Assembly: GCA_038235165.1 (NCBI GenBank)
Contig: JBBSUG010000007.1
Location: 1-64,000 of the forward strand
DNA length: 64,000 bases
Source: GCA-002050365 sp038235165
GTDB lineage: Bacteria > Acidobacteriota > Blastocatellia > Pyrinomonadales > Pyrinomonadaceae
Direction: 5' to 3'
Shown here: positions 1 through 9,200 of the stretch, in pieces
How positions within the stretch are numbered: position 1 is the stretch's first letter
Layout: each line of letters opens with the position of its first letter
Notes under the pieces: generated by a model
The model's input: the letters and a program-made list of their open reading frames with translations, nothing else
Told to the model about the DNA's origin: nothing
Databases searched by the model: none
Position numbers and translations under genes: made by a program

Positions 1-3000
1 AAACTGAAAGTAAAACCCGCTTCATAACCCCGGGTGTCAATCCGAACCGGCACTGTCACCTGTTTTCCCGAGCTTGCTATCGTATTTTCAACGCGCGCAG
101 CGGTTTTCATCAGCTTATAGTCGTTCGTCCGCTTTGATAATTTCCAATCATCGAACAGTAAACTGCCCGGCTGCGGTTGTCCGCCCGCCAATTGTTTGAC
201 ATCGAGACCGACGGAATAGCGCCGCGCCTGCTGCACGTCATCCGAATCAACAAATCCGTCGCCGGAGGTGCTGCGCGGAGAATCGTCGGCACGCTGGAAC
301 TCATTCGACTGATAGGGCGAATCGAGTCCGACGGAAAAGCGGCGAATCTGCTGAATATCATCGGAATCAATAAAGCCGTCGCCACTCGGTCGCGGCGACA
401 CGTCCGCCTTATATGACGGTGCCGGTGACGCAAGACAAGTGTAATTATCTATGACCTGAACGTCATCAACTAAAACTCCGGTTCCTCTAAAAACTCCGTC
501 AATTCCTACTCGCCATTTGAGATTAATAGTTTGTCCGCTAGCTGAAGCAGGCAAATTGACATTTACGTCAATATAGTCGGTAGAATTACCCGTCCACGCC
601 GATCTGCCTTTGAGCATATTAGCGGCATTTGCAGGAATTGCGCCGTTATAACCGCCGTTGCTGAATGAACCGCCGGCAGTTAAAATATTCTGATATGCCG
701 CATTACCGATTTTGATTTCCAAGACCGTGCCGTCATATCGTTCCGTATTAAAATTCAACTTGAATTTTAACTTAGCCGTTGAAGATGTGATGTTAATCGG
801 TGGTGTTTGAAGTTCGAGAACTGCCGTAGCCATACGAGAAGGAGCAAAAACGGCGTTTGGGATGCTATACGGAGAAGCGGTTGAAGTCAGCCAATGCGGA
901 CTTGAACCACTTTGGAAAGTCGTTGTCCAACCGTTCGGCAATGACGGTGCAGTAACGCCGTCAAAGTTTTCATTCAATGCGATATTTGGCTGACCGATGA
1001 TTATATCGTGTGTTTCGGTTTTTGCTCCTAAACTACTGATAATTTTGAAGGTCAAGGTCAGAGTGCTGCCGCATGACTGACTAAGCGGAACTGTAAAATT
1101 GATGTTTCTGGAAACGGTTTGATTGACAGCAACGTCGCCATAGGCGGTGTTGCCACCATTATTAATTTGGAGTGTAGTCCCAATTGCCGTATTATCCGTT
1201 TTATTATTTAACGGAATTGTCAGAACAAGCAATTCGCCCGGTTCGGCATAACCGTTATTGTTGGCATCAGCAAAACTAAAAGCCGGTGTCTGTATCAAAT
1301 TAGGTTGATCGAATGCTTCGGTAACCGAAGGATAATTATTTTCTTTCGCGCTAAAACCCATACCGCGAATCCGAAAACCCTCTCTGACATCCACCACATC
1401 AGCCGAAGTTTGCGGAGCGAACGCCGAACTTGCCCGAGCTGCCGCGATAATAGCGTCGCGCCCTTGGATAAAATTCGGATTAAGAGGCGATAATTTCATT
1501 CCATCCGTTACCAATTGTAGTGTCTTGCGATTTCCAGCAGCCGCTCCGAGCCGATTGATAAATTGTGCGCGGACTTCCCATAAAGCCGAACACCAAACAC
1601 TCCCGGCATCGTGGATTTCAGTTGCACTAAAAGTTCCTTTAGAATAAGCTCCATCGCTAACATTGACCTGTGCCGGATCAATGTCGGCAAAAGTCACTGG
1701 ATTATGTGGTAGATTGTTTGGTCCGCCCGTGAACGATTTAAGTGCGTACGGAAAACTACGATTGCCGTAATAGTAGTTAGCAACCCACATACCTCTTGCA
1801 TAATTACCAAGCAACGGATCGGACGGATTGGAAAGCAATGATAAGGCATAAAAATCTGACCAGCCTTCGCCCATGCTTCTTGACCGAACAGTTGTTAAGC
1901 CGCTTCCGTTACCGATTAAACGATTTGATAAACCGTGAGTATATTCGTGAGTTATAACATCGGTTTCCAATGCAATATCACGCAGCGGTGTTGTCGAAGT
2001 AGTAAAAAACGATTGCATTCTGCCGCGTGAACCATCAGCCGGAGTTGCAAAATTAGCGAGAGTATATTCGGGGGCATAATTATCTTGAGATTCCGCACTT
2101 AGACGGTCGCTTTCCGCGCCGCCGCGCCCAAAGTTATCGTTCTGGAAATTACGTGCGGCTTCGGTAAATCCGAGCTTATAAACTTCATCGTGATAACGGT
2201 TAACAACATAAAACAGATGTGTTACCGCGCCGTTACGATATTCGGGATTGGTCGGCGGATCGCCGGGCGACGGATTGCCGGGCGGCGGATTGTAATTGAA
2301 ATTAAAAACACGGTTCGTGCCGATTGCTTTGCCGTCCGGGTCAACGCCATTTGTGTCGTCAATGTCGAGTCCGGCTTCAACCGCGTTGCCGTCAGTCCAG
2401 CCGTTCACTCCGTTTATATTGTCAGTCATCCAGCCTAAGTTATTGAACGAATTAGGTGGCTCATTACCTATCAAACTGATATTTGAACGGTTGGCAAGCG
2501 GCGGTTGGAAATTGTTGTCCGGCGCGTTTAAGCTCGGCGCAAGTGGCGCGGGACTTCTCAGCGATTTCAACATATTTGTCGTGTCGGCATAAACATTATA
2601 AGTCGCCGATTGGGTTTGATCGGCAGTAATGCTTTTGCGCCACAGCATTATGCCGGTCTCCGCGTCAACAATTACATAATAGGCATTTATCGGTTTCCAA
2701 ATCAAAATTTGCCACGCTGTCCGCGCCACTCCCGGTTCAATCGGAAAATATGTTTTCTCCGCCGTTACTGCCCAATCTCCGTTTCCAAAAACTTTTTTTA
2801 AATCGGTTGAGTCGGAGTCGTTAATTGTTATTTCATTTTTTTTAAGTTCGTAATTTACCGACAACGCCGCGCTACTCACAGCATCAAGGGGATTGCCGAA
2901 ATCTTTTGAAAGACTTTCGTATTCGAGTCCGGGCGCAAAATTGTTGATAACCCGAAACATTTCGCCCTGGCGGGTAAAACCAGCTTTTATTTCACCACGA

Positions 3001-3581
3001 AAAACGGGAACACCATTTATTTTTTGCACGAGGTGAGTATATGAAAGATTACCGTCGGGATTTGTATAATTCGCCACAACTTCGAGTTGTGTTGTTTGAT
3101 TTTCAGAGATGCCGATCAGTTCATTGTTTTGTCTGATAAAATTATAAAGAATGTCGGAATGTTTTGATTTGGAAGGTGCTGTTAAAAAAGCGCGCTCCTG
3201 ATTGACATCAGGGGCAATAACTTCGGGAGTGCGGGTGTCGTCGTTATATTCGACTTTTAATGCCGGAACTTTGCTCCGCAGATTGCTTTCGCCCACAAAG
3301 AATTTATCTCTAATGTCCACAATCGCTGCCGTTTCTTTCCCGGACGAAGAGCGAAAATTTACCAAAGTAATTGCTTGCTTTTGATCAGTGCGAATGTCGT
3401 AGTTTTCAAGTTTCTCATCGCCACTTTTCGTTTGTTGAACAGCAACAATTTCGTTCGTTGTTTGACTGCCTGCATTTATGCCGAACCAATCAGCCGAACT
3501 AAACAAGAGTGCAACAAATCCGATGATCGTTAAAACAATCAAAAAAACATAGTGCGAGGTTGAATTCAATCTTTTTTTCAT
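1..3581 (-). CDS. Secreted M36 (fungalysin) metallopeptidase with dockerin-like repeats, 3' end outside window
   Basis: The reading frame opens at the ATG at 3581 and runs off the window edge, giving at least 1193 residues. An N-terminal hydrophobic segment (about residues 9-27) is a signal or anchor, followed by a propeptide-like region. The zinc motif HEYTH lies at residues 545-549, and GEGWSDF follows with the third ligand Glu at about 572, the spacing of M36 fungalysins. After the catalytic domain come beta-sandwich segments, then two dockerin-like calcium loops (residues about 1067 and 1107), and then a stretch resembling the start of a cohesin-type domain (VTVPVRIDTRG) at the window edge. 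Expected role: extracellular protein degradation. The gene is not visible as a complete ORF because its stop lies outside the window. Family call is firm; the role of the C-terminal modules is inference. Confidence 0.9.
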   Translation of the reverse strand, partial: MKKRLNSTSHYVFLIVLTIIGFVALLFSSADWFGINAGSQTTNEIVAVQQTKSGDEKLENYDIRTDQKQAITLVNFRSSSGKETAAIVDIRDKFFVGESNLRSKVPALKVEYNDDTRTPEVIAPDVNQERAFLTAPSKSKHSDILYNFIRQNNELIGISENQTTQLEVVANYTNPDGNLSYTHLVQKINGVPVFRGEIKAGFTRQGEMFRVINNFAPGLEYESLSKDFGNPLDAVSSAALSVNYELKKNEITINDSDSTDLKKVFGNGDWAVTAEKTYFPIEPGVARTAWQILIWKPINAYYVIVDAETGIMLWRKSITADQTQSATYNVYADTTNMLKSLRSPAPLAPSLNAPDNNFQPPLANRSNISLIGNEPPNSFNNLGWMTDNINGVNGWTDGNAVEAGLDIDDTNGVDPDGKAIGTNRVFNFNYNPPPGNPSPGDPPTNPEYRNGAVTHLFYVVNRYHDEVYKLGFTEAARNFQNDNFGRGGAESDRLSAESQDNYAPEYTLANFATPADGSRGRMQSFFTTSTTPLRDIALETDVITHEYTHGLSNRLIGNGSGLTTVRSRSMGEGWSDFYALSLLSNPSDPLLGNYARGMWVANYYYGNRSFPYALKSFTGGPNNLPHNPVTFADIDPAQVNVSDGAYSKGTFSATEIHDAGSVWCSALWEVRAQFINRLGAAAGNRKTLQLVTDGMKLSPLNPNFIQGRDAIIAAARASSAFAPQTSADVVDVREGFRIRGMGFSAKENNYPSVTEAFDQPNLIQTPAFSFADANNNGYAEPGELLVLTIPLNNKTDNTAIGTTLQINNGGNTAYGDVAVNQTVSRNINFTVPLSQSCGSTLTLTFKIISSLGAKTETHDIIIGQPNIALNENFDGVTAPSLPNGWTTTFQSGSSPHWLTSTASPYSIPNAVFAPSRMATAVLELQTPPINITSSTAKLKFKLNFNTERYDGTVLEIKIGNAAYQNILTAGGSFSNGGYNGAIPANAANMLKGRSAWTGNSTDYIDVNVNLPASASGQTINLKWRVGIDGVFRGTGVLVDDVQVIDNYTCLASPAPSYKADVSPRPSGDGFIDSDDIQQIRRFSVGLDSPYQSNEFQRADDSPRSTSGDGFVDSDDVQQARRYSVGLDVKQLAGGQPQPGSLLFDDWKLSKRTNDYKLMKTAARVENTIASSGKQVTVPVRIDTRGYEAGFTFS
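201..383 (-). repeat. Tandem dockerin-type calcium-loop repeats inside the M36 peptidase gene
   Basis: Two 63-nt units (383-321 and 263-201) lie exactly 120 nt apart on the minus strand. Each encodes GDGF(I/V)DSDD(I/V)QQ followed by RR(F/Y)SVGLD. The D-x-D-x-x-D-S-D-D pattern is that of an EF-hand-like dockerin type I loop. The paired arrangement matches a dockerin module, and the bases are nearly identical between units. Confidence 0.75.
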
Positions 3582-3743
3582 TTTAGAAAGTCCTTTTTAA
3601 TATTAAATAATCTTTAGAGCTGTTTTTTTAGTTTTAGAAACTCCCTTATTCAAATCAGAAATTAGCGGAAGTTTCAGATAGTCTTTTTTTTAAGATATTT
3701 TAATTCAACTATTTATCTTTAAATTGTAAAATCCTGCTTTATT

Positions 3744-4556
3744 TCACCCGTCATCATTTTTTATAAACTTACTGTAACGAAGCAGTGCGGACGGTAGAAT
3801 TCCGTGCATTTTTAGAAAGTATTTATTGAAATGCGACTGGTCGAAAAAGCCGTTGACGTTGGCAATGTAGTCAGTCGAATCGCTGAAAGACATAGATTTG
3901 ATTGCCGCGCCTAGTTTGAGCCAAATGTGATAGTGACGGATCGTGGTGTTTGTTTCGTCTTTGAAAACGTGCGCCAATCTCCCTTCGGACGCTCCGATGC
4001 AGCGGGCGACTTCCTGGATCGAGATTTTGTCTTCGATCTTTGATTCCAAATACTCGATTGCCAGTTTAACGCGCTCATCAAGGTCATGCCGCAGAACAAC
4101 CGACGGCATCAATTTCAAATCGCGGATCATCTGCTCGAATAATTTAACGGCTTCGCTGCCGGTGCAAAAGTTTTGATTCAGCCGAGAAGCAAGACTCACT
4201 GCTGAGTCGGAAAATATATCTCGGGGAAGTGTTGCAAAACCATAATTATCGTTCAGATAAATTTCTGCCGCTTGAACGGCTTCGGAAGTTTCCGGCGTGA
4301 GATAAAAAAGCGCGAGATTTTCGCCGTCCCCGTTTATCTGATGCGGCTGATCGGCAGCGATTATGACGGCTTCGCACGATTGCCATTTGTCCTTCTTGCC
4401 GCCGCGAAAATAAAAACTGCCGCCGTTTTCAATGGCAAAACATATTTTCAAACCGTGCGAAGCGTGAACGTCGGTGCTGCCTGCGCTGCCGAAAAATAAC
4501 CCGCGACGGTGCTGTACCGATACCATTCCCGCCCAATTTTTCTGGATTTTCGTCAT
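3744..4556 (-). CDS. AraC-family transcriptional regulator
   Basis: The 270-residue product has an N-terminal cupin-like sensor half with a PHQIN segment typical of AraC sensor domains. The C-terminal AraC/XylS DNA-binding half (about 165-265) carries two helix-turn-helix units: SIQEVARCIGASEGRLAHVFK, and the FFDQSHFNKYFLKMHGILPS signature. It is a one-component regulator whose ligand cannot be read from sequence. It sits just downstream of, and in the same direction as, three small secreted-protein genes, but a hairpin at 4760-4800 probably separates the transcripts. The segment before the ATG (4557-4759) shows no further gene. Confidence 0.9.
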   Translation of the reverse strand: MTKIQKNWAGMVSVQHRRGLFFGSAGSTDVHASHGLKICFAIENGGSFYFRGGKKDKWQSCEAVIIAADQPHQINGDGENLALFYLTPETSEAVQAAEIYLNDNYGFATLPRDIFSDSAVSLASRLNQNFCTGSEAVKLFEQMIRDLKLMPSVVLRHDLDERVKLAIEYLESKIEDKISIQEVARCIGASEGRLAHVFKDETNTTIRHYHIWLKLGAAIKSMSFSDSTDYIANVNGFFDQSHFNKYFLKMHGILPSALLRYSKFIKNDDG

Positions 4557-4759
4557 TTGCTTTTCCGTGCGAATTTAGAAATTTCCTGCTTAAACTCGTC
4601 GTCCGTGCCGCGATAGTTTTCTATTCGGAATTTAATCGTTTTAATCGGCTGAAGTATCTTTGTCGGACAACCAACCTTTAACCACTATGACTAATTAGCG
4701 AAGTTTTGTTACAAAAAAGTTTTAATTTATTTAGTTGGATTATTCAAGGCAAAAAAGAT

Positions 4760-4800
4760 CCCGTGTCAACAAGCACGTTTGGAGAGTGTGTTCACACGGG
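4760..4800 (-). terminator. Rho-independent-type terminator for the small secreted gene array
   Basis: CCCGTGT and ACACGGG form a perfect stem. On the minus strand it is followed by ATC and a run of six T. It lies downstream of the stop at 4854 and ahead of the AraC gene. Confidence 0.6.
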
Positions 4801-4853
4801 TTTGAAATGGTTAGAGTTTGTAAAACTAAACTCCATATTTTTTAATTAACAAT

Positions 4854-5108
4854 TTACGACCATCTCACTCTTTCGGAACTAATTTCCGTGCAAACCGGTG
4901 TCGCTACATCAAAGATAATTTTTCCGGTCAACCCGTTGATAATAGATGCCAAGCCTTGAAAAAAGCCTCCGCTTTTGACTGTGCATTGAACATTCGTTTT
5001 ATTTGTTGTGTCGGTTCCTTTGACCAATCCGGCATTTGCCGACATCGCTCCGAAAACCAAAACTGCCATTAAAGTCGCCGCTGATACTGTGTTTTTTACG
5101 TTTTTCAT
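4854..5108 (-). CDS. Small secreted protein, paralogue 1 of a tandem family
   Basis: The 84-residue product starts at the ATG at 5108, which has GGAG a few bases upstream; a longer frame to 5189 has no ribosome site. It has a Sec signal peptide (MKNVKNTVSAATLMAVLVFG, cleavage after ANA). The mature part begins GLVKGTDTTNK and has two cysteines, in VQCTVKSG and PVCTEI. It shares signal peptide, QC-VK motif and a second late cysteine with the two genes upstream. No known family is recognised. The two cysteines suggest a disulfide in an exported peptide of about 60 residues. It lacks the DGF-RG tail seen in paralogue 3. Confidence 0.75.
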   Translation of the reverse strand: MKNVKNTVSAATLMAVLVFGAMSANAGLVKGTDTTNKTNVQCTVKSGGFFQGLASIINGLTGKIIFDVATPVCTEISSERVRWS

Positions 5109-5182
5109 TTTTTTCTCCTGTGGTTTTTTATTTTTACAAATTGCTTCGTCAATATCGCAAACCATATTTCTGTTGCGAGTGA

Positions 5183-5470
5183 TTAACACTTTCTATATCC
5201 ATCCATCGAAATTACATCGTTCGTTTTGCAGGGAGCATCGCTATAGATAAGGCTGTCGAACAAACTCGTTCTGAAACCCATTCCACTCAATCCGGCGGTG
5301 ACAAAACCGGCAAACTTCCCGATCACGCTTTCATTTTTGACCGTGCATTGTGCTGTCGCACCTTTTGTTGAACTGTCGCTTTTAATTATTCCCGCGTTTG
5401 CCGTCACCGCTCCGATTCCTAAAACCGCTGCCAAACCAACTGCTGCCAATGTATTTTTTAAGTTTTTCAT
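5183..5470 (-). CDS. Small secreted protein, paralogue 2 of a tandem family
   Basis: The 95-residue product has a strong ribosome site (GGAGGAGAAAAG) before the ATG at 5470. The signal peptide MKNLKNTLAAVGLAAVLGIG ends in ANA. The mature chain begins GIIKSDSSTKG, contains the family motif AQCTVKNES, a hydrophobic middle (GKFAGFVTAGLSGMGF), a cysteine in APCKTND and a tail SMDGYRKC. The tail resembles the DGF-RG tail of paralogue 3. Middle member of three genes in the same orientation, spaced 74-78 nt apart. Function unknown; could be a small envelope or secreted effector. Confidence 0.75.
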   Translation of the reverse strand: MKNLKNTLAAVGLAAVLGIGAVTANAGIIKSDSSTKGATAQCTVKNESVIGKFAGFVTAGLSGMGFRTSLFDSLIYSDAPCKTNDVISMDGYRKC

Positions 5471-5548
5471 CTTTTCTCCTCCAAGTTTTTAATTAATTTA
5501 CTAAAACAATCCGTTCATTTCGCATTCCGTCTGTGCTAATGCGGATAT

Positions 5549-5833
5549 TTAACCCCTTCTAAATCCGTCCATTTCAACTCTGCCCCTTTTAAATCCGTCC
5601 TTGATAATCTCTTTGTCCGTGTTGCAAGATGTGTCAAAGAAGTTGATTCCGGTCAGTGAGTTGATAAAACCTGTGAACTTTCTGAGAACACTGTCGTCCT
5701 TAACCGAGCATTGTTCTTGTGTTCCTTTAGCCGAACCGTCGCCGCTAATCATTCCCGCATTTGCGGAAACTGCTCCTATTCCCAAAACCGCCGTCAAAGT
5801 AATTGCCGTCAAAGTATTTTTTAAGTTTTTCAT
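5549..5833 (-). CDS. Small secreted protein, paralogue 3 of a tandem family
   Basis: The 94-residue product starts at the ATG at 5833, with GGAG upstream. The signal peptide (MKNLKNTLTAITLTAVLGIG, ANA site) is almost identical to that of paralogue 2. The mature part begins GMISGDGSAKG and carries QCSVKDDS, LRKFTGFINSLTGINFFD, a second cysteine (DTSCNTD) and a doubled tail motif (KDGFKRG then MDGFRRG). It is the first gene of the array and is transcribed away from the CHAT gene. No known family is recognised. Conservation is highest in the signal peptide and the QC-VK motif, with divergent loops, as in a recently duplicated secreted family. Confidence 0.75.
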   Translation of the reverse strand: MKNLKNTLTAITLTAVLGIGAVSANAGMISGDGSAKGTQEQCSVKDDSVLRKFTGFINSLTGINFFDTSCNTDKEIIKDGFKRGRVEMDGFRRG

Positions 5834-6294
5834 TTTTTTTCTCCTCTAATTTTTTTTGTTGGCAGATCGAAGTTTTGTTGAGTAAATCTCGATGTAAAAC
5901 CTTTTCAATTTCCTTTTAATTAACTCAAAAACTTGTTCTGTTGCTTGCTATGACTAAAAATAAAAAAGTGTTTCAATTTTTTTTGAAAATAATTTAATTC
6001 TGAATTTCTCAATGCTTAATCGTATTGAATGAACATAGAATAATTTTTATCAAGGAATTGAATTTGTAAAATCCGGCTAACTTTTCAGTTCAATGTTTAG
6101 TGGTTTTTTTGAGCGGCAGCTCCGGGTCAAAGCATGATTCAAAAATTGATTGACAAATGAAAATATATGGTTTAATTTGCAATACATCCTATTTCACTTT
6201 CTCTGAGCCTTTTAATAAAACTTTTAAAAATAAGAAGGTAGAGAATGACACCGCCGGAAATCGGCTTAATTTTTGTTTACCGAGGATAACGACA
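5834..6294. other. Divergent intergenic region
   Basis: AT-rich region between the small secreted array (minus) and the CHAT gene (plus). It must hold promoters for both. Apart from the promoter-like pair at 6150-6178 no gene or clear palindrome was seen. Confidence 0.5.
6150..6178 (+). promoter_or_regulatory. Sigma-70-type promoter for the CHAT locus
   Basis: TTGACA at 6150-6155 is followed after 17 nt by TAATTT at 6173-6178. Transcription would begin near 6185, beyond the upstream in-frame ATG at 6157, which supports the start at 6295. Confidence 0.45.
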
Positions 6295-9200
6295 ATGAAA
6301 ATGTACTCACTAAAAGAGTTTTATCAAAGATTTTTAACTATCATATTGCTTTTCGCAGCGAGCAATATATTCAGCATTTCAACTGTCAACGCGCAAACTT
6401 TAGAAGATGGCGAATTAACATTAAACAAACCAATTGAGCGACAACTAGCCGGGAACGAAGCACATTTCTACAAAATCACTCTCGCCGTCAATCAATATCT
6501 GCACGTCGTTGTCGAGCAGCGCGGCGTTGATCTCATCGTTGCGATATTTGCGCCGGACGGCAAAAAAATCGTGGAAGTTGACAGCCCGAATGGAACAGAG
6601 GGACCAGAGCCAGTATCAGTGATCGCAGAAACAGCGGGGAGTTATCGGCTGGAAGTCCGCTCACCTGAAGCAAAAACAGAACCCGGACGCTATCAGGCAA
6701 AGATCGAGGAATTACGCACAGCAACCTCGCAAGACAAAATTCGAATCGCAGCTCAAAAAGCTTACGCGGAGGGGGCGAGCATAACAGCTAAAGGGAGAGC
6801 GAACTTACTTCCCAAAGCTATTGAAAAATATCAAGAGGCACTTTCGCTATGGCGTTCCGTTAATAACCGTCCTCAGGAAGCCAATATGCTTATTTACATT
6901 GGAGACACATACAACTCATTAGGGGAAAAGCAGAAGGCAATCGATTATGCCAAGCAGTCATTACCGCTTTTCCGCGCTATGGGCGACCGCAACGGTGAAA
7001 GCAACTCGCTCATCATTATGGGCGATGCCTACAGTTCATTAGAAGAGAAGCAGAAGGCACTTGATTACTACATTCAAGTCTTATCGCTCAGGCGCGAAGT
7101 CGGCGACCGCAGCGGTGAAGCACTTGCGCTCAATACCATTGGCAGGGTTTACAACTCATTGGGAGAGAAGCAGAAAGCACTTGATTACTACAATCAAGCT
7201 TTACCACTTAGACGTGCAGTCGGTGATCGACCCCGGGAAGCAGATACGCTCCTCAACATCGGAGCAGTTTACTCTTCAATGGGTGAGCGGCTGAAGGCAC
7301 AAGATTACTACAATCAAGCCTTGTCGCTTTATCGGACAATCGGCAGCCTCAAGGGTGAAGCTAGTACACTTCTTAGAATTGGAGTAATCTACTCCTCACT
7401 GGGTGAGACGCAGAGGGCATTAGATTTCTACAATCAAGCCTTATCGATTCTTAAGGAAGTGGGTGACCGCAGAGATGAATCGCAAACGCTAACCAATATA
7501 GGAAGAATGTATAATTCACTGGGAGAGAAGCAGAATGCGCTAGACTTCTACAATCAAGCCTTACTGCTTAGTCGTGCAGTCAGTGATCAAGGAGCGGAAG
7601 CTTATGCTCTCTCCCAAATTGGGAGCATCTACTCCTCACTGGGTGAAAGGCAGATTGCATTAAATTTTTACAATCAAGCCTTACCAATTTTTAAGAAAGT
7701 CGGCGACCGTAGAGGTGAATCTCAAATGCTCTCTAGCATAGGGAGAATGTATAGTTCACTGGGAGAGAAGCAAAAGGCATTAGACTTTTACGATCAAGCC
7801 TTGCCGCTTAGTCGTGCAGTGATCGACCGTCCTGGTGAGACCAGAATACTCGCCCACATTGGAGAAGTTTATTCTTCACTTGGAGAGAACCACAAAGCAC
7901 TTGATTTCTACAACCAATCCTTAGCGCTTTCTCGTTTAATTGGCGACCGCCCCGGTGAATCCAGTACGCTCTCCATGATTGGATCAGTTTACTACTCAAT
8001 GGGTGAAATACAGAAAGCGTTGGATTTCTATAATCAAGCGTTGCCGCTTATTCTTATAGTCGGAAACCCCCAGAGTGAAGCCAACACGACCGCAAAAATA
8101 TCTTTAGTTGAGCGTGATCGCGGAAATCTCGTCGAAGCGCGTGTACAAATTGAAAAGGCTATTACTATCGTTGAATCACTACGTACGAAGATTGCGAGCC
8201 AAGAATTGCGCTCATCATATTTTGCTACCGTACAGCAGTTTTACGATATTTACATTGATCTTTTAATGCGTCTGCACAAACAGCAGCCCTTTAGCAAACT
8301 TAATCAAGCGGCGCTACAAGCAAGTGAAAGAGCAAGGGCGCGTTCACTTCTTGAAAGTTTGACGGAAGCAAACGCGGACATTCGGGAAGGAGTTGATCCG
8401 AAATTATTACAACGCGAACGCGAGTTACAGCAATTGATTGCCGGAAAATCCGAACGGCTGACGCGGATTTCTAATGATGAAAAATTAAAAGATCAGAAAG
8501 CCGCCGCCGGGAAGGAAGTTAGTGATTTGTTGGCGCAGTTTCAGGAAGTCGAAGCGCAAATTCGCCTTAAAAGTCCGCGTTATGCGGCTTTGACACAGCC
8601 TGTTCCGGCGGATTTGGCGGAGATTCAGAAGTTGCTCGATAAAGATACGGTTCTGCTCGAATACTCGCTCGGCGAAGAGCGCAGTTATTTGTGGCTGGTT
8701 ACGCCGCAGTCGCTCAAGAGCTACGAATTGCCGAAACGCTCAAAAGTTGAAGAACTTTCCAATTCGATTGTTGCCGGAATTACGCGACAAAATAATGTTC
8801 CTAAATCTGACGAAGCTAAATATCAAGAACAACAGAATTTTATCGAAAAGGCGAAAGCGGATTATCCGCAAAACTCCGCTGAACTCGGTAGAATTTTGCT
8901 CGGACAGATCGCACCGGAAATAAAAGATAAACGGTTATTGATTGTCAGCGACGGTATTTTGCAGTTTGTACCGTTTGCCGCTTTGCCAAAGCCCTCCGGC
9001 GAAAATAGTAAGGTTGTTGGGGAACCTCTTATAACTTCGAACGAAATCATCAATTTACCGTCGGCTTCGACGCTGGCGATTTTGCGGCGTGAACAAAACG
9101 AACGAGGCAGACGCAAATATACAAAAACTGCCGCTGTCTTTGCCGATCCGGTTTTTGATGCGGGTGATATTCGGGTTGCCAACGCCGGAAAGAACGGCAA

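Noticed and set aside
5108..5189. Extended N-terminus of the first small secreted protein
   Set aside because: The shorter ATG has the ribosome site and a standard signal peptide.
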